A stretch of DNA of 64,000 nt, taken from assembly GCA_964545855.1 (NCBI GenBank), contig CAZJHD010000012.1, positions 43,479 through 107,478 of the forward strand. The letters run 5' to 3'. The notes under the pieces were generated by a model. That model worked only from the letters and a program-made list of their open reading frames with translations, was not told the origin of the DNA and did no database searches. The position numbers and the translations under genes were made by a program. Below are positions 1 through 8,895 of the stretch, piece by piece (position 1 is the first letter of the stretch; every line of letters begins with the position of its first letter). The DNA is from CAZJHD01 sp964545855 (GTDB lineage: Bacteria > Planctomycetota > UBA1135 > JACQFD01).

Positions 1-243
1 GTGAAGGGCTTCCGCTGCCGGAGCCCGAAGGGGGCGTTCTACGTCTTCCCCAACGTGTCGGGCACGGGCCGGAAGTCGAAGGATCTGGAGACCGCGATCC
101 TCGACGAGGCCGGAGTCGCCTGCCTCTCGGGCACGTCCTTCGGCGCCTTCGGCGAGGGCTACCTGCGGTTCAGCTACGCGAACTCGCTCGAGAACATCGA
201 GAAGGCGGTCTCTCGGCTGCGCGAGCTCCTCGGCTCCGCCTGA
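1..243 (+). CDS. Aminotransferase class I/II, C-terminal end (partial)
   Basis: This is the last 80 residues of a PLP-dependent fold-type I aminotransferase whose beginning lies outside the window. The visible part has the small-domain pattern 'PKGAFYVFPN', then 'GVACLSGTSFG' and 'GYLRFSYANS', where the Arg of 'LRFSYA' matches the substrate-carboxylate-binding arginine of aspartate aminotransferases. The family converts aspartate or a similar amino acid and 2-oxoglutarate to the oxoacid and glutamate in the cytoplasm. Substrate cannot be decided from this fragment. The GTG at position 1 is only the window edge, not a demonstrated start. Threonine aldolase follows 15 bases later, so the two may be co-transcribed. 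Confidence 0.8.
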   Translation: MKGFRCRSPKGAFYVFPNVSGTGRKSKDLETAILDEAGVACLSGTSFGAFGEGYLRFSYANSLENIEKAVSRLRELLGSA

Positions 244-258
244 CGGACGGGGTCCGCC

Positions 259-1347
259 ATGACCCGCACGGAGCCCGAGCTCACGGCGGACTTCCGCTCG
301 GACACGGTCACGCGGCCGACGGCGGAGATGCTCGCGGCGATGACCCTCGCCGAGGTCGGCGACGACGTCCTCGGCGACGATCCGACGGTCCGGAACCTCG
401 AGGCGATCGCGGCGCACCGATTCGGCCGGGAAGCAGGCCTCTTCGTCCCCTCGGGGACCATGGGGAACCAGTGCGCCATCGCCGCGCAGACGCGACCCGG
501 CGACGAGATCGTGATCGAGCGCGACGCCCACGTCTTCCTCTGGGAAGCGGGGGGACTCGCGCGGATCGCGGGAGTGCAGGTGCGCGCCCTCGCGGGCCGC
601 GACGGCTCCCTCGACCCGGCGGACGTCGCGGCGGCCGTCCGGCCCGACAACGTCCACGTGCCCCGCACGAGCCTGGTCGCGCTGGAGCAGACGCACCTCG
701 GCTCGGGCGGGCAGGTGGTGCCCCTCGAGGATCTCCGGGAGGTGCACCGCGTCGCCCGGCAGCATGGCCTGCGCGTGCACCTGGATGGCGCACGCATCTT
801 CCACGCCTGCGTCGCCGCGGGCGTCGACCCGCGAGACTACGGCGCCTGCTGCGACTCCCTCACCTTCTGTCTCTCGAAGGGGCTCTCGTGTCCCGTCGGT
901 TCGGTGATCGTCGGAGACGCCGACTTCATCGGCGCCTGCCGGCGCGTGCGGAAGTGGATGGGCGGCGCCATGCGACAGTCGGGCTACCTCGCCGCCTGCG
1001 GGATCGTCGCGCTGGAGCTCATGGTCGATCGGCTGGCGGAGGACCACGTGACGGCTCGGAAGCTCGCCGAGGGGATCGCGGAGGTGCCCGGGCTCCGGAT
1101 CGATCCGTCGCGGGTCGTCACCAACATCGTGCTCGTCGAGACGGGATCCCTCGAGGCGGCGGATCTCTCGAAGCGGCTCCGGGCGGAGGGCGTGGGCGCG
1201 CTCCCCATGGGTCCTCGCGTCCTGCGGTTCGTCACCCATCGCCACGTGGGCACCCAGGAGGTGGTCCGGGCCCTCGTCGCGCTCCGCCGCGTCGTCGGAA
1301 CGGATCCGCCGAATTCCGGTGGGCGTGCCGCACACTCCGCGCCGTGA
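259..1347 (+). CDS. ltaE: Threonine aldolase, low-specificity type
   Basis: This 362-residue PLP enzyme splits L-threonine or allo-threonine to glycine and acetaldehyde in the cytoplasm. The N-terminus 'DFRSDTVTRPT' is the family signature, and 'CLSKGLSCPVGSV' carries the Schiff-base lysine (about K207). 'HLDGARIFHACVA' is the conserved segment whose Asp contacts the PLP ring. Length is usual for bacterial LtaE. The TGA stop overlaps the GTG start of the next gene (GTGA), so it is translationally coupled to the antiporter. A relaxed or D-specific variant cannot be excluded. Confidence 0.9.
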   Translation: MTRTEPELTADFRSDTVTRPTAEMLAAMTLAEVGDDVLGDDPTVRNLEAIAAHRFGREAGLFVPSGTMGNQCAIAAQTRPGDEIVIERDAHVFLWEAGGLARIAGVQVRALAGRDGSLDPADVAAAVRPDNVHVPRTSLVALEQTHLGSGGQVVPLEDLREVHRVARQHGLRVHLDGARIFHACVAAGVDPRDYGACCDSLTFCLSKGLSCPVGSVIVGDADFIGACRRVRKWMGGAMRQSGYLAACGIVALELMVDRLAEDHVTARKLAEGIAEVPGLRIDPSRVVTNIVLVETGSLEAADLSKRLRAEGVGALPMGPRVLRFVTHRHVGTQEVVRALVALRRVVGTDPPNSGGRAAHSAP

Positions 1348-2795
1348 ACCCCGCTCCGACGCCGCGGCGACCGAGACTCGCCGAGTGTTTCGTCTTCCTC
1401 GCCGTCGCGGTCCTCGCGATGTTCTTCTCGTTGACGGACCGGTTCGGCCTCGGCCTGAGCGGCAAGGCGCAGCACCTCGGCTCCACGATCCCGCTCTTCT
1501 TCCTCCTGTGCGTCGCCTGCGTCATGACGCGCGCGCTCGGGCATCGGTTCGACGCGATCCAGGAGGGGATGCTGCACGGCATCCGGCTCGCCCTGCCGGC
1601 GGCGCTGATCCTGATCGTCGTGGGCGGTCTCGTCGGGACGTGGCTCGCCTCGGGAACGATCTCGACGCTCATCCACTACGGGCTCGACGTGCTCTCCCCG
1701 AGGTTCTTCCTCCCGGCGAGCCTCGTCATCTGCAGCATCGTCGCGCTCGCGACGGGCTCCTCGTGGACCACGGCGGCGACGATCGGGATCGCCCTCATGG
1801 GCATCGGTCGCACGATCGGAGTCGACGACGCGATGACGGCGGGGGCGGTGATCAGCGGGGCCTACTTCGGCGACAAGCTCTCGCCGCTCAGCGACACGAC
1901 GAACCTCGCGCCGAGCATCGCGGGGACGGACCTCTTCGATCACATCCACGGGATGCTCTTCACGACGATCCCCACCTATCTCCTGGCGCTCGGGGCCTTC
2001 TTCGGCCTGAGCATGCTCCGAGGCACGGAGGGCCTCGCGACGGGCTCCGACATCGCGGCGATGCAGGAGACGCTCGCGTCGTCGCAATCGCTCTCGCCGT
2101 GGCTCCTGATTCCGCCCGTCGTCGTCCTCGTGCTGGCCGTGCGGCGCGTGCCCGCGTTGCCGGCGCTCGTCGTCGCGTCGGCCGTCGCCATGGGGCTCGC
2201 CGTCGCCGTGCAAGGAGCCCCGCTCGACCAGATCCTGCTGAACCATCTGGAGGGCTTCACCTCGGACACGAAGAACCCGGTGCTCGACAAGCTCCTCTCC
2301 GGCGGCGGCATGGAGAAGATGCTCCCGACCGTCCTCCTCATCCTGACGGCGACGGCGCTCGGCGGCGTGCTGGAGAAGGGGAGGTACCTCGAGGTCATCC
2401 TCGACGCGGTGCTCCGACGGGTGCGCAAGGCCTCGGGGCTCGTCCACTCGACGCTCCTCGCCTCGGCCGGCGCGAACGTCCTCCTCAGCGACCAATACCT
2501 CGCGATCGTCCTCCCGGGCCGGCTGTTCCGCGACGCGTACCCGCGCCTCGGGCTCGCGCCGAAGATGCTCTCGCGGACCCTGGAGGACGCCGGCACCCTC
2601 ACGTCGCCCCTCGTCCCGTGGAACTCCTGCGGCGCCTACATGGCGACGACGCTCGGGGTGGCGACCACCGCCTACGCGCCCTTCTGCTTCGTGAACTACC
2701 TGAACGTCGTCGTGGCGGCGCTCTTCGCGTCGCTCGGGTGGTTCATCTTCCGGCGCGAAGCGGGGCCGGCGTCGCCCGACACGGTGACCGCGTAG
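1344..2795 (+). CDS. nhaC: Na+/H+ antiporter, NhaC family
   Basis: This 483-residue inner-membrane protein has about a dozen hydrophobic segments and no signal peptide. Motifs typical of NhaC are present: 'SSWTTAATIGIALMGIG' followed by 'GAYFGDKLSPLSDTTNLA', which holds the conserved Asp residues of the ion path. The family exchanges Na+ for H+; some members exchange malate or lactate, so the ion is inferred from family. The GTG at 1344 was chosen because it overlaps the TGA of the threonine aldolase gene and puts the first hydrophobic segment about 15 residues in. An open frame continues far upstream in the same phase but only as a shadow of the aldolase gene. Confidence 0.85.
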   Translation: MNPAPTPRRPRLAECFVFLAVAVLAMFFSLTDRFGLGLSGKAQHLGSTIPLFFLLCVACVMTRALGHRFDAIQEGMLHGIRLALPAALILIVVGGLVGTWLASGTISTLIHYGLDVLSPRFFLPASLVICSIVALATGSSWTTAATIGIALMGIGRTIGVDDAMTAGAVISGAYFGDKLSPLSDTTNLAPSIAGTDLFDHIHGMLFTTIPTYLLALGAFFGLSMLRGTEGLATGSDIAAMQETLASSQSLSPWLLIPPVVVLVLAVRRVPALPALVVASAVAMGLAVAVQGAPLDQILLNHLEGFTSDTKNPVLDKLLSGGGMEKMLPTVLLILTATALGGVLEKGRYLEVILDAVLRRVRKASGLVHSTLLASAGANVLLSDQYLAIVLPGRLFRDAYPRLGLAPKMLSRTLEDAGTLTSPLVPWNSCGAYMATTLGVATTAYAPFCFVNYLNVVVAALFASLGWFIFRREAGPASPDTVTA

Positions 2796-2802
2796 ATCGC
2801 GG

Positions 2803-5130
2803 TCAGCGCTGCGACGACGCGGCGCCGAGGCGCGCGAGGCGCTGCGCGCGATCCTTCGCGAAGCGCGCGATCCCCTCGCGGAGCCACTTCGGCGTGAGGT
2901 GCGCTTCGTCGATGACCTCGTCGACGGTGCCGCCCGTGCGCCAGCGGTCGTCGAAGTCGCTCGTCATGGCGTACTCCTCGGAGACCGGGCTCGAGATCCA
3001 ATCGTGCATGGATCGTCGGCTCATGGAGGAGATCACCGTGGAGTCGAGCCAGTCCTCCCAGGGGAGAACGCGGTCGCGGTAGTCCTGCGGCTGCCGCCGG
3101 AAGAGCTCCGGGGAGACGGAGATCACGACCTTCACGTTCGGGCCCTTCGCGGCGAGCTCGGGGAGGAGCTCGAAGACCGAGGCGCAGGGACTCGTGCCTT
3201 GGACGATCACGGTGCCCTCCTTCGGCCGCGACCGGTCGAAGTCGCGCGCCAGGTAGGCGCCCCGGGCGGCGGCCATGTGCGAGTCGCATCCCAGGGCCTT
3301 CCGGTCGGGAATGGTGACCGCGGGCCGCGTGAGGTGCAGCGCGATGAGCGGGACGCCCGTCGCGAAGGCCGCGACGAGCGCCGGCGCCACTTCGTTGTGC
3401 TCCCAGGGATGCAGGTTGATCACGTGTCCCAGGGGAAAGAGCTGCGTGACCGTCGGTGCGAAGATCCCGAAGTGCGTCCGAGAGTCCTCGGCCGTCTCGG
3501 GGCCCGAGTGGCCCGCCACCCAGATCACGCGGCCGACCTGGAGCGGGCAGTCCTGCGCCAGCTGCGAGAAGAGGCGCATGGGACCGTACTTCAGGTACGA
3601 GAAGGAGCCGTAGGTGGAGCAGGCGCCCCAGAAGCCGGCGAAGTCCTTCTCGGTGTCGTCGGCGAGGTTCACCGTCGCGAGGCCGCAGACGATCCCGGAG
3701 TTGGCGAACTCCGTGATCTGCTGGGGGAGCAGGGAGCCCGTCGGGTTCTCCGCGCGCTCGTAGCGGCCGAATCCCTCGAAGCCGTTCTCGCCCTGGGCGA
3801 AGCCGTGGATCGAGGTGGATTCGGCGAGGTCGGCGCTGCAGGCGATCACGAGGGGCCGTCCGAGTCGCTCCTTCGCGAGCGTGTTGATCCACGCACCCGT
3901 GCGGGCGAGGGCCTTGCGGTTCGGCGCCTTGGCGCCGGGCGCCTCGAAGAGGGCGGCGGGGATCTTCGCCGGATCGAAGAGCTCGGGGATCGCCGACTCG
4001 GCCGATCGGTCGCCGCGCACCCTGCAGGTCTCGGGGCGATCCGGCACGGAGTCGCCGGTCTCGACGAGGCGGCCCGCGACGAAGTCGACCAGTCCCGGCG
4101 TCTCCCGCAGCACGTGGCGCAGGACCTCGAAGTGCGCCTGGGTCTGCTTGCGGAGCGTCGCCGCGTCGGCCGGCGGTCCGTCGCCGAATCCCTCGAACCG
4201 CACGCCGTACTTCTCCTGGAACGGCGCTCGCGTCGCCCAGAACTCCTTCGAGTTCGACTTGTGAGGAGACCCGTGGCTGTGGTTGTCGAACTTCCCGTAG
4301 CCGCGTCCCTTGCGGACCTTGAACCACACGACGCCGGGGGCCGTCGGGTCCTTCGCGCCGCAGATCGCGTGGAGCGCCTCCAGGAGCTCCGCGAAGGATT
4401 CGCCGTCGGGCGCGCCGGCGGCGCGCCAGCCGTAGGAGCGGAACCAGGACTCGGGAGTGCCGTGCACGACGCTCGAGTTGCGAGGGTCGTCGATGCCGAA
4501 GTCGTTCCAGTCGACGAGGTAGACCAGGTTGCCGAGGCCGAGGCCCCAGGCGGAGTTCTTGGTCTCGTGGGTCGCTCCCGTCGTGAGGCCGCCCTCGCCC
4601 TCCATGGCGAAGACCTTCACCTCGGGCGCGCCGGCGAGGCGGAGCGCGAGCGCCTGACCCGCCGCCGGCGGCGATCCGTGGCCCGAGGGGCCGGTGTTCG
4701 CCTTCACGAAGAGGGTCTTCCCCTCCATCTCCGCGTGTCCCGGGAGCCCGCCGCGGCGGCGGAAGCCGAGGAGGTCGTCGAAGGAGACCGCGCGCTCGGC
4801 GCCGCCGACGATCGCGAAGCGATCGTCCTTCGTGCGGCGCTGCTTCTCGGCGAGCACCTCGGTGTAGACCGAGAGCGTCGAGTAGAGGAGCGGAGTGCAA
4901 TGGCCCGCGACGAGGACGAAACGGTCGCCGAAGCGCTTCGCCGGGGCGCGGTGATCGAACCGCATCGCGCCCGACAGCGTCGTCGCGACCATCGCCGGGA
5001 CCTTGGACCGCGAGCCGCCGGGGTGTCCGCTCTGGCGGAGATTCAGCAGCAGGTCGATCGAGCTGTCGATCAGGTCGCGGACGACTTCGAAGTGGGGGAT
5101 CTCGGCGCGGAGGGTCTTCGGATCTCGCAT
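2803..5130 (-). CDS. Transketolase-family thiamine-diphosphate enzyme
   Basis: This 775-residue protein has full transketolase architecture: an N-terminal ThDP-binding half ('QSGHPGGSRSK', about residues 33-43), a middle Pyr domain, and a C-terminal domain ('VIVQGTSPCASVFELLPEL'). It resembles transketolase and pyruvate dehydrogenase E1 in moving two-carbon units with ThDP and Mg. The cofactor motif reads G178-E179-G180 rather than GDG, with the second metal ligand N209 at the usual distance of 30 residues. A Glu in 'QQITEFANSGIVCGLA' aligns with the ThDP-activating glutamate. Start ATG at 5130 gives a typical N-terminus; longer in-frame starts exist upstream but lie in the divergent intergenic region. 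The donor substrate is not determined. It faces away from the phosphomannomutase gene. Confidence 0.82.
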   Translation of the reverse strand: MRDPKTLRAEIPHFEVVRDLIDSSIDLLLNLRQSGHPGGSRSKVPAMVATTLSGAMRFDHRAPAKRFGDRFVLVAGHCTPLLYSTLSVYTEVLAEKQRRTKDDRFAIVGGAERAVSFDDLLGFRRRGGLPGHAEMEGKTLFVKANTGPSGHGSPPAAGQALALRLAGAPEVKVFAMEGEGGLTTGATHETKNSAWGLGLGNLVYLVDWNDFGIDDPRNSSVVHGTPESWFRSYGWRAAGAPDGESFAELLEALHAICGAKDPTAPGVVWFKVRKGRGYGKFDNHSHGSPHKSNSKEFWATRAPFQEKYGVRFEGFGDGPPADAATLRKQTQAHFEVLRHVLRETPGLVDFVAGRLVETGDSVPDRPETCRVRGDRSAESAIPELFDPAKIPAALFEAPGAKAPNRKALARTGAWINTLAKERLGRPLVIACSADLAESTSIHGFAQGENGFEGFGRYERAENPTGSLLPQQITEFANSGIVCGLATVNLADDTEKDFAGFWGACSTYGSFSYLKYGPMRLFSQLAQDCPLQVGRVIWVAGHSGPETAEDSRTHFGIFAPTVTQLFPLGHVINLHPWEHNEVAPALVAAFATGVPLIALHLTRPAVTIPDRKALGCDSHMAAARGAYLARDFDRSRPKEGTVIVQGTSPCASVFELLPELAAKGPNVKVVISVSPELFRRQPQDYRDRVLPWEDWLDSTVISSMSRRSMHDWISSPVSEEYAMTSDFDDRWRTGGTVDEVIDEAHLTPKWLREGIARFAKDRAQRLARLGAASSQR

Positions 5131-5355
5131 GGGCGGAAGGGGAAACGGCCGAGCATGCGGGCCTCGCGCGACGGGCGCAAGGAGAGGCGTCGATCGCCGC
5201 GCCGTCGCGGCGGAGTCCGAGATCTCGAAGCTCGCGAAGGAGTCGTCGCCGGGCCACGGACGGCGACGGCGAGGACGCGCGACGAAGCGCGAAGCGACGC
5301 GGTGTTCTCGGAATGGGAGGCGCACCCGCCGAGCGGAGCACTTCTGCCGCGTGCA

Positions 5356-5363
5356 GCTAGACT
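5356..5363 (+). promoter_or_regulatory. Candidate -10 box for phosphomannomutase gene
   Basis: The octamer GCTAGACT lies about 50 bases before the phosphomannomutase ATG, in the divergent gap with the transketolase gene. It fits the GNTANNNT pattern seen before other genes here. No good -35 is visible at 16-18 bases. Confidence 0.3.
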
Positions 5364-5413
5364 CCCCGCCCCGTTTCCCCGCTCGACCGATCCCGCAACC
5401 GGAGCGCGACCGC

Positions 5414-6787
5414 ATGGGTCTCTTCAAGGCGTACGACATCCGAGGTCTCGTTCCGTCGGAGCTGAACGAAGGAGTGGCGCGTCGCATCGGCTACGCCTTC
5501 GCGAAGGAGCTCTCGGCGAAGACGCTCGTCGTCGGGCGCGACATGCGATCCCATTCGCCCGTGCTGCAAACGGCGGCGATCGAGGGGATCCGCGACGCGG
5601 GCTGCGGCGTGATCGACATCGGTCTCGCGTCGACGCCCATGGCCTATTTCGCCATCGGTTCGCTTCCCTGCGACGGCGGAATGAACGTCACGGCGTCGCA
5701 CAACGGACCCCGCTACAACGGATTCAAGCTCTGCCGCTCGGGAGCGCGGCCGGTCTCCTACGACACGGGCATCGGCGCGATCGAGACACGCGTCCGCTCC
5801 GCGGCTCCCATCGAGGTCGCCGCGAAACGGGGCGACCTTCGGCGCGAGGAGATGCTCGCTCCCTACGTGGAGCACCTCATGGGCTTCGCCCGCGGGCTCG
5901 TGGGCCGGTCCCTCGTCGTGGATGCGGCGAACGGCATGGCGGGGCTCGTGCTGCCGCCGCTCGCGGAGTGCCTCGCGCGCGCGCAGGTCCGGCTCGCGCC
6001 CCTCTTCTGGGAGCTCGACGGGAACTTCCCCAACCACGAGGCCAATCCGCTGAAGCCCGAGGTGATGGCCGTCGTCGGCGCCGCCGTGCGCGAAGGGAAG
6101 GGGAAGCACCACGCGGGCGCGTCCTTCGATGGAGACGGCGATCGCTGCGCCTTCGTCGACGAGTCGGGGACGCCGATCCCGAACGACCTGATGACGGCGC
6201 TGCTCGCGCGCGAGCTCCTCGTGCGCCATCCGGGCGCCGCGATCGTCTACGACCTGCGCTCCTCGTGGGTCGTCAAGGAGTCGGTGCAGGCGGCCGGCGG
6301 GCGGCCCATTCGCGAGCGCGTCGGCCACTCCTTCATCAAGGGGACGATGCGGCGCGAGAAGGCGGTTTTCGGGGGCGAGCTCTCGGGCCACTACTACTGG
6401 CGCGATCACTTCTACAGCGACTCGGCCCTCGTGGCCTTCGTGGAGGTGCTGAACATCCTCTCGTCGAGCGCGACGCCGCTCAGCGAGCGCGTGCGCGACC
6501 TCCGCCGCTACCACGCGACGGGGGAGATCAACTTCGAGGTGGAGGACAAGGCGGGGGCCATGGAGACGCTGCGCGCGCGCTTCGCGAAGGAGGCGACGCG
6601 CGTCGACGACCTCGACGGCGTGACGGTCGAGTTCGGGGACGTCTCCCGGAAGCCCTGGTGGTGGTTCAACGTGCGCCCGTCGAACACGGAGCCCCTGCTT
6701 CGACTGAACCTCGAGGCGAGCGACCCCGCGCTCTGCGCGGAGAAGAAGGCGCTCCTGGTGGGGCTGTTGGGCTCGCCCGTCGACTGA
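5414..6787 (+). CDS. manB: Phosphomannomutase/phosphoglucomutase
   Basis: This 457-residue alpha-D-phosphohexomutase interconverts mannose-6-P/mannose-1-P or glucose-6-P/glucose-1-P for nucleotide-sugar synthesis in the cytoplasm. It starts 'MGLFKAYDIRG', the family N-terminus. The phosphoserine loop is 'TASHNGPRYNGFK' (S95), the Mg-binding loop is 'DGDGDR' (residues 239-244), the sugar-binding loop is 'GGELSGHYYW', and the C-terminal phosphate-binding loop is 'RPSNTEPLLRLNLEA'. All catalytic elements are intact and length is standard for the ManB/AlgC group. Mannose versus glucose preference cannot be read from sequence alone. Confidence 0.92.
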   Translation: MGLFKAYDIRGLVPSELNEGVARRIGYAFAKELSAKTLVVGRDMRSHSPVLQTAAIEGIRDAGCGVIDIGLASTPMAYFAIGSLPCDGGMNVTASHNGPRYNGFKLCRSGARPVSYDTGIGAIETRVRSAAPIEVAAKRGDLRREEMLAPYVEHLMGFARGLVGRSLVVDAANGMAGLVLPPLAECLARAQVRLAPLFWELDGNFPNHEANPLKPEVMAVVGAAVREGKGKHHAGASFDGDGDRCAFVDESGTPIPNDLMTALLARELLVRHPGAAIVYDLRSSWVVKESVQAAGGRPIRERVGHSFIKGTMRREKAVFGGELSGHYYWRDHFYSDSALVAFVEVLNILSSSATPLSERVRDLRRYHATGEINFEVEDKAGAMETLRARFAKEATRVDDLDGVTVEFGDVSRKPWWWFNVRPSNTEPLLRLNLEASDPALCAEKKALLVGLLGSPVD

Positions 6788-6923
6788 CGGCCAGCGCCCT
6801 GAGGGTCGCCGCCCACCGGTCCTCGACGGGTCCTCCACGATCTCTCCACGGGTTCCGCCCGACCGGAGCGGGGCCTCGCTCCCTCCCGTCCGCCTTCCGG
6901 GTCCGTCGCCGCTGCGTGCTCCT

Positions 6924-6946
6924 AAACCGGTCCCGCGGACCGGTTT
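6924..6946. terminator. Perfect 10-bp hairpin with 3-base loop
   Basis: Arms AAACCGGTCC and GGACCGGTTT flank the loop CGC, 137 bases after the phosphomannomutase stop and about 110 bases before the DUF62 start. The A/T ends allow use as an intrinsic terminator in either direction, but an operator or leader element for the DUF62-arginase pair is equally possible. Confidence 0.45.
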
Positions 6947-7054
6947 CGGTGAGGCTTCCAGCCGGTCCGGCTTGTGACCTGCGATGCACCGGCATACCCT
7001 TCGCGCCCGCGATGCCGGCTCGCCTTCGATCGGACCGCGGAGGACAATCCGATC

Positions 7055-7873
7055 ATGCAGCCCGGAGATTTTCGTCCCAGCGGTCTGATCGCGCTCCTCA
7101 CCGACTTCGGGATGCGCGATCCCTTCGTCGGCGTGATGAAGGGCGTGATCCTCGCGCAGTTCCCGCCCGCTCGGCTCGTCGACCTGACGCACGAGATCGA
7201 GCCGCAGGACGTGCGGGCCGCCGCCTTCGCGCTCGACGGGGCGTGGCGGTACTTCGCGCCGGGCTCCCTCTTCCTGGCCGTGGTCGATCCCGGCGTGGGG
7301 ACGAACCGGCACGTGGTCCTGGGCGTGCGGGAGGGCCGGCTCTTCCTCGCACCGGACAACGGGCTCCTCTCCTTCGTCCTGCGCGCCGACGATCCCGTCT
7401 ACAGGCTCGACGTCGATCGCTTCAGCCTTCCCGATCGATCCTCGACGTTCCATGGCCGCGACGTCTTCGCGCCCGCGGCGGCGCGGCTCGCGCAGGGCTA
7501 TCCGCCGGAGCACGCGGGGGAGCGCATCGACCGCATCGTGCGGCTCGACCGGCCGCGCCCCCGACTCGACCGCGACGGCTCGTTGCTCGGCGAGGTGGTC
7601 GCCGTCGATCGCTTCGGCAACCTGATCTCGACGATCACGCGGGAAGACCTGCGCGCCTTCTCCGGCGGCGCCCTGAAGGGTCTTCAAGTGCGCGTGGGGA
7701 GCACCGCCGTGGGTCCCGTCTCGCACCACTACGCCGAAGGCAAGGAGGGCGAGCCGATCGCCCTCGTGAACTCCCTCGGCCATCTGGAGATCGCCGTGCG
7801 CGACGGCAGCGCCGCGCGCGACCTGTCGGCGCACTGCGGCGCCGAGGTGCGCGTCGGGCGGCGCGCCACCTGA
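7055..7873 (+). CDS. S-adenosylmethionine hydrolase (DUF62, SAM hydroxide adenosyltransferase)
   Basis: This 272-residue protein belongs to the SAM hydroxide adenosyltransferase family, related to fluorinase and chlorinase. Characterised bacterial and archaeal members hydrolyse AdoMet to adenosine and methionine. Visible motifs are 'IALLTDFGMRDPFVGVMKG' at the N-terminus, 'LAVVDPGVGT', the 'FHGRDVFAPAAARLA' segment with the conserved His and Asp, and the C-terminal domain 'VDRFGNLIST'. Start ATG 7055 puts the TDFG motif near residue 15, as in relatives; a longer open frame upstream is not supported. Arginase follows after 3 bases, so the pair is an operon. Physiological role is inferred from family only. 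Confidence 0.87.
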   Translation: MQPGDFRPSGLIALLTDFGMRDPFVGVMKGVILAQFPPARLVDLTHEIEPQDVRAAAFALDGAWRYFAPGSLFLAVVDPGVGTNRHVVLGVREGRLFLAPDNGLLSFVLRADDPVYRLDVDRFSLPDRSSTFHGRDVFAPAAARLAQGYPPEHAGERIDRIVRLDRPRPRLDRDGSLLGEVVAVDRFGNLISTITREDLRAFSGGALKGLQVRVGSTAVGPVSHHYAEGKEGEPIALVNSLGHLEIAVRDGSAARDLSAHCGAEVRVGRRAT

Positions 7874-7876
7874 GCC

Positions 7877-8809
7877 ATGGCGAACGCCACGACCTCGCAG
7901 TCGACGCGCGACGTGCGCTTCATCGGCGTCCCGATGGACCTCGGAGCCGACCGCCGCGGCGTCGACATGGGGCCGTCGGCGGTGCGCTACGCCGGGCTCA
8001 GCGCGCGCATTCGCGCGCTGGGGCACGCCTTCGTCGACGGCGGCGACGTGTCGGTGCCGATCCCCGAGGTCCGCGTCCCGGGCTCGGGCCCGAAGTACCT
8101 CCGCGAGATCCACCGCGCCTGCCACCGGCTCGCGTTCCGCGTCGAGCGGATCCTCGAGGAGGAGGCATTCCCCCTCGTGGTGGGCGGCGACCACTCGATC
8201 GCCGTGGGGACGATCACGGGCATCGCGTCGCACTTCCGCCGTCGGGGCGAGACGATGGGCCTCGTGTGGGTCGACGCGCACGCCGACATGAACACGCCGG
8301 AGAGCTCGCCCAGCGGCAACGTGCATGGCATGCCGCTCAGCTCCGTGCTCGGCTTCGGCGCCCCCGAGCTCGTGAACCTCGGCGGCTTCGCGCCGAAGGT
8401 GCGGCCCGAGAACGTGGCGCTCATCGGGATCCGCGACGTGGACGACGGCGAGCGGGAACTCGTGCGGCGCTCCGGGATCCGCGCCTTCACGATGCGCGAC
8501 GTGGACGAGCTCGGCATGTCGCGCGTGATGCGCGAGGCGCTCTCCGTCGCGACGGACGGTACGGCGGGCTTCCACCTCTCCTTCGACCTCGACGGCCTCG
8601 ACCCCGAGATCGCGCCGGGCGTGGGAACTCCCGTGCGCGGCGGGATCGGGTTCCGGGAGGCGCATCTCCTGATGGAGATGGTCTCCGACAGCGGGCGCAT
8701 GGTCTCGATGGAGGCGACGGAGCTGAATCCGATCCTCGACACGCGCAACCGCACGGCCGAGCTCGTGGTCGAGCTGATCGCGTCGGCCTTCGGGAAGCGG
8801 ATCCTCTGA
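7877..8809 (+). CDS. rocF: Arginase (ureohydrolase family)
   Basis: This 310-residue ureohydrolase hydrolyses L-arginine to ornithine and urea with a dinuclear Mn centre. Metal ligands are all visible: 'GGDHS' (H106), 'DAHAD' (D133, H135, D137) and 'SFDLDGLDP' (D237, D239). The substrate loop 'PSGNVHGMPLS' after the DAHAD motif and 'APGVGTPVRGGIGFREAH' are of arginase rather than agmatinase type. The gene starts 3 bases after the DUF62 stop and is expected to be co-transcribed. Formiminoglutamase or another arginase-like activity is a less likely alternative. Confidence 0.9.
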   Translation: MANATTSQSTRDVRFIGVPMDLGADRRGVDMGPSAVRYAGLSARIRALGHAFVDGGDVSVPIPEVRVPGSGPKYLREIHRACHRLAFRVERILEEEAFPLVVGGDHSIAVGTITGIASHFRRRGETMGLVWVDAHADMNTPESSPSGNVHGMPLSSVLGFGAPELVNLGGFAPKVRPENVALIGIRDVDDGERELVRRSGIRAFTMRDVDELGMSRVMREALSVATDGTAGFHLSFDLDGLDPEIAPGVGTPVRGGIGFREAHLLMEMVSDSGRMVSMEATELNPILDTRNRTAELVVELIASAFGKRIL

Positions 8810-8810
8810 G

Positions 8811-8879
8811 GCGACGGCCCCGCTGAGACCGCGGCTCGTCTGGAAACTTCGGCCCTCGCGAGGCCCGCGTGGCCGTCGC
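8811..8879. terminator. Long stem-loop between convergent genes
   Basis: GCGACGGCC (8811-8819) pairs perfectly with GGCCGTCGC (8871-8879), and an inner palindrome CCTCGCGAGG lies between. It fills the gap between the arginase stop and the stop of the opposing gene, so it may end transcription from both sides. There is no clear T tract. Confidence 0.35.
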
Positions 8880-8895
8880 GCCCACGAAGCCTGCT

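Noticed and set aside
471..1343. N-terminal extension of the NhaC gene
   Set aside because: The frame is open upstream only as an out-of-frame shadow of threonine aldolase. The extension is Arg-rich and without homology, while the GTG at 1344 matches family length.
7877..8809. Duplicate feature entry at the arginase gene labelled as removed
   Set aside because: The zero-confidence entry starting at 7877 in the feature list has a meaningless end coordinate and carries no annotation. Only the arginase entry 7877-8809 should be used.
2899..8826. A 1975-codon open frame on the plus strand
   Set aside because: It runs through the transketolase (antisense), phosphomannomutase, DUF62 and arginase genes in a wrong frame. 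The translation is Arg/Ala/Gly-rich with no domain. It is a product of high GC, like many other long frames here.
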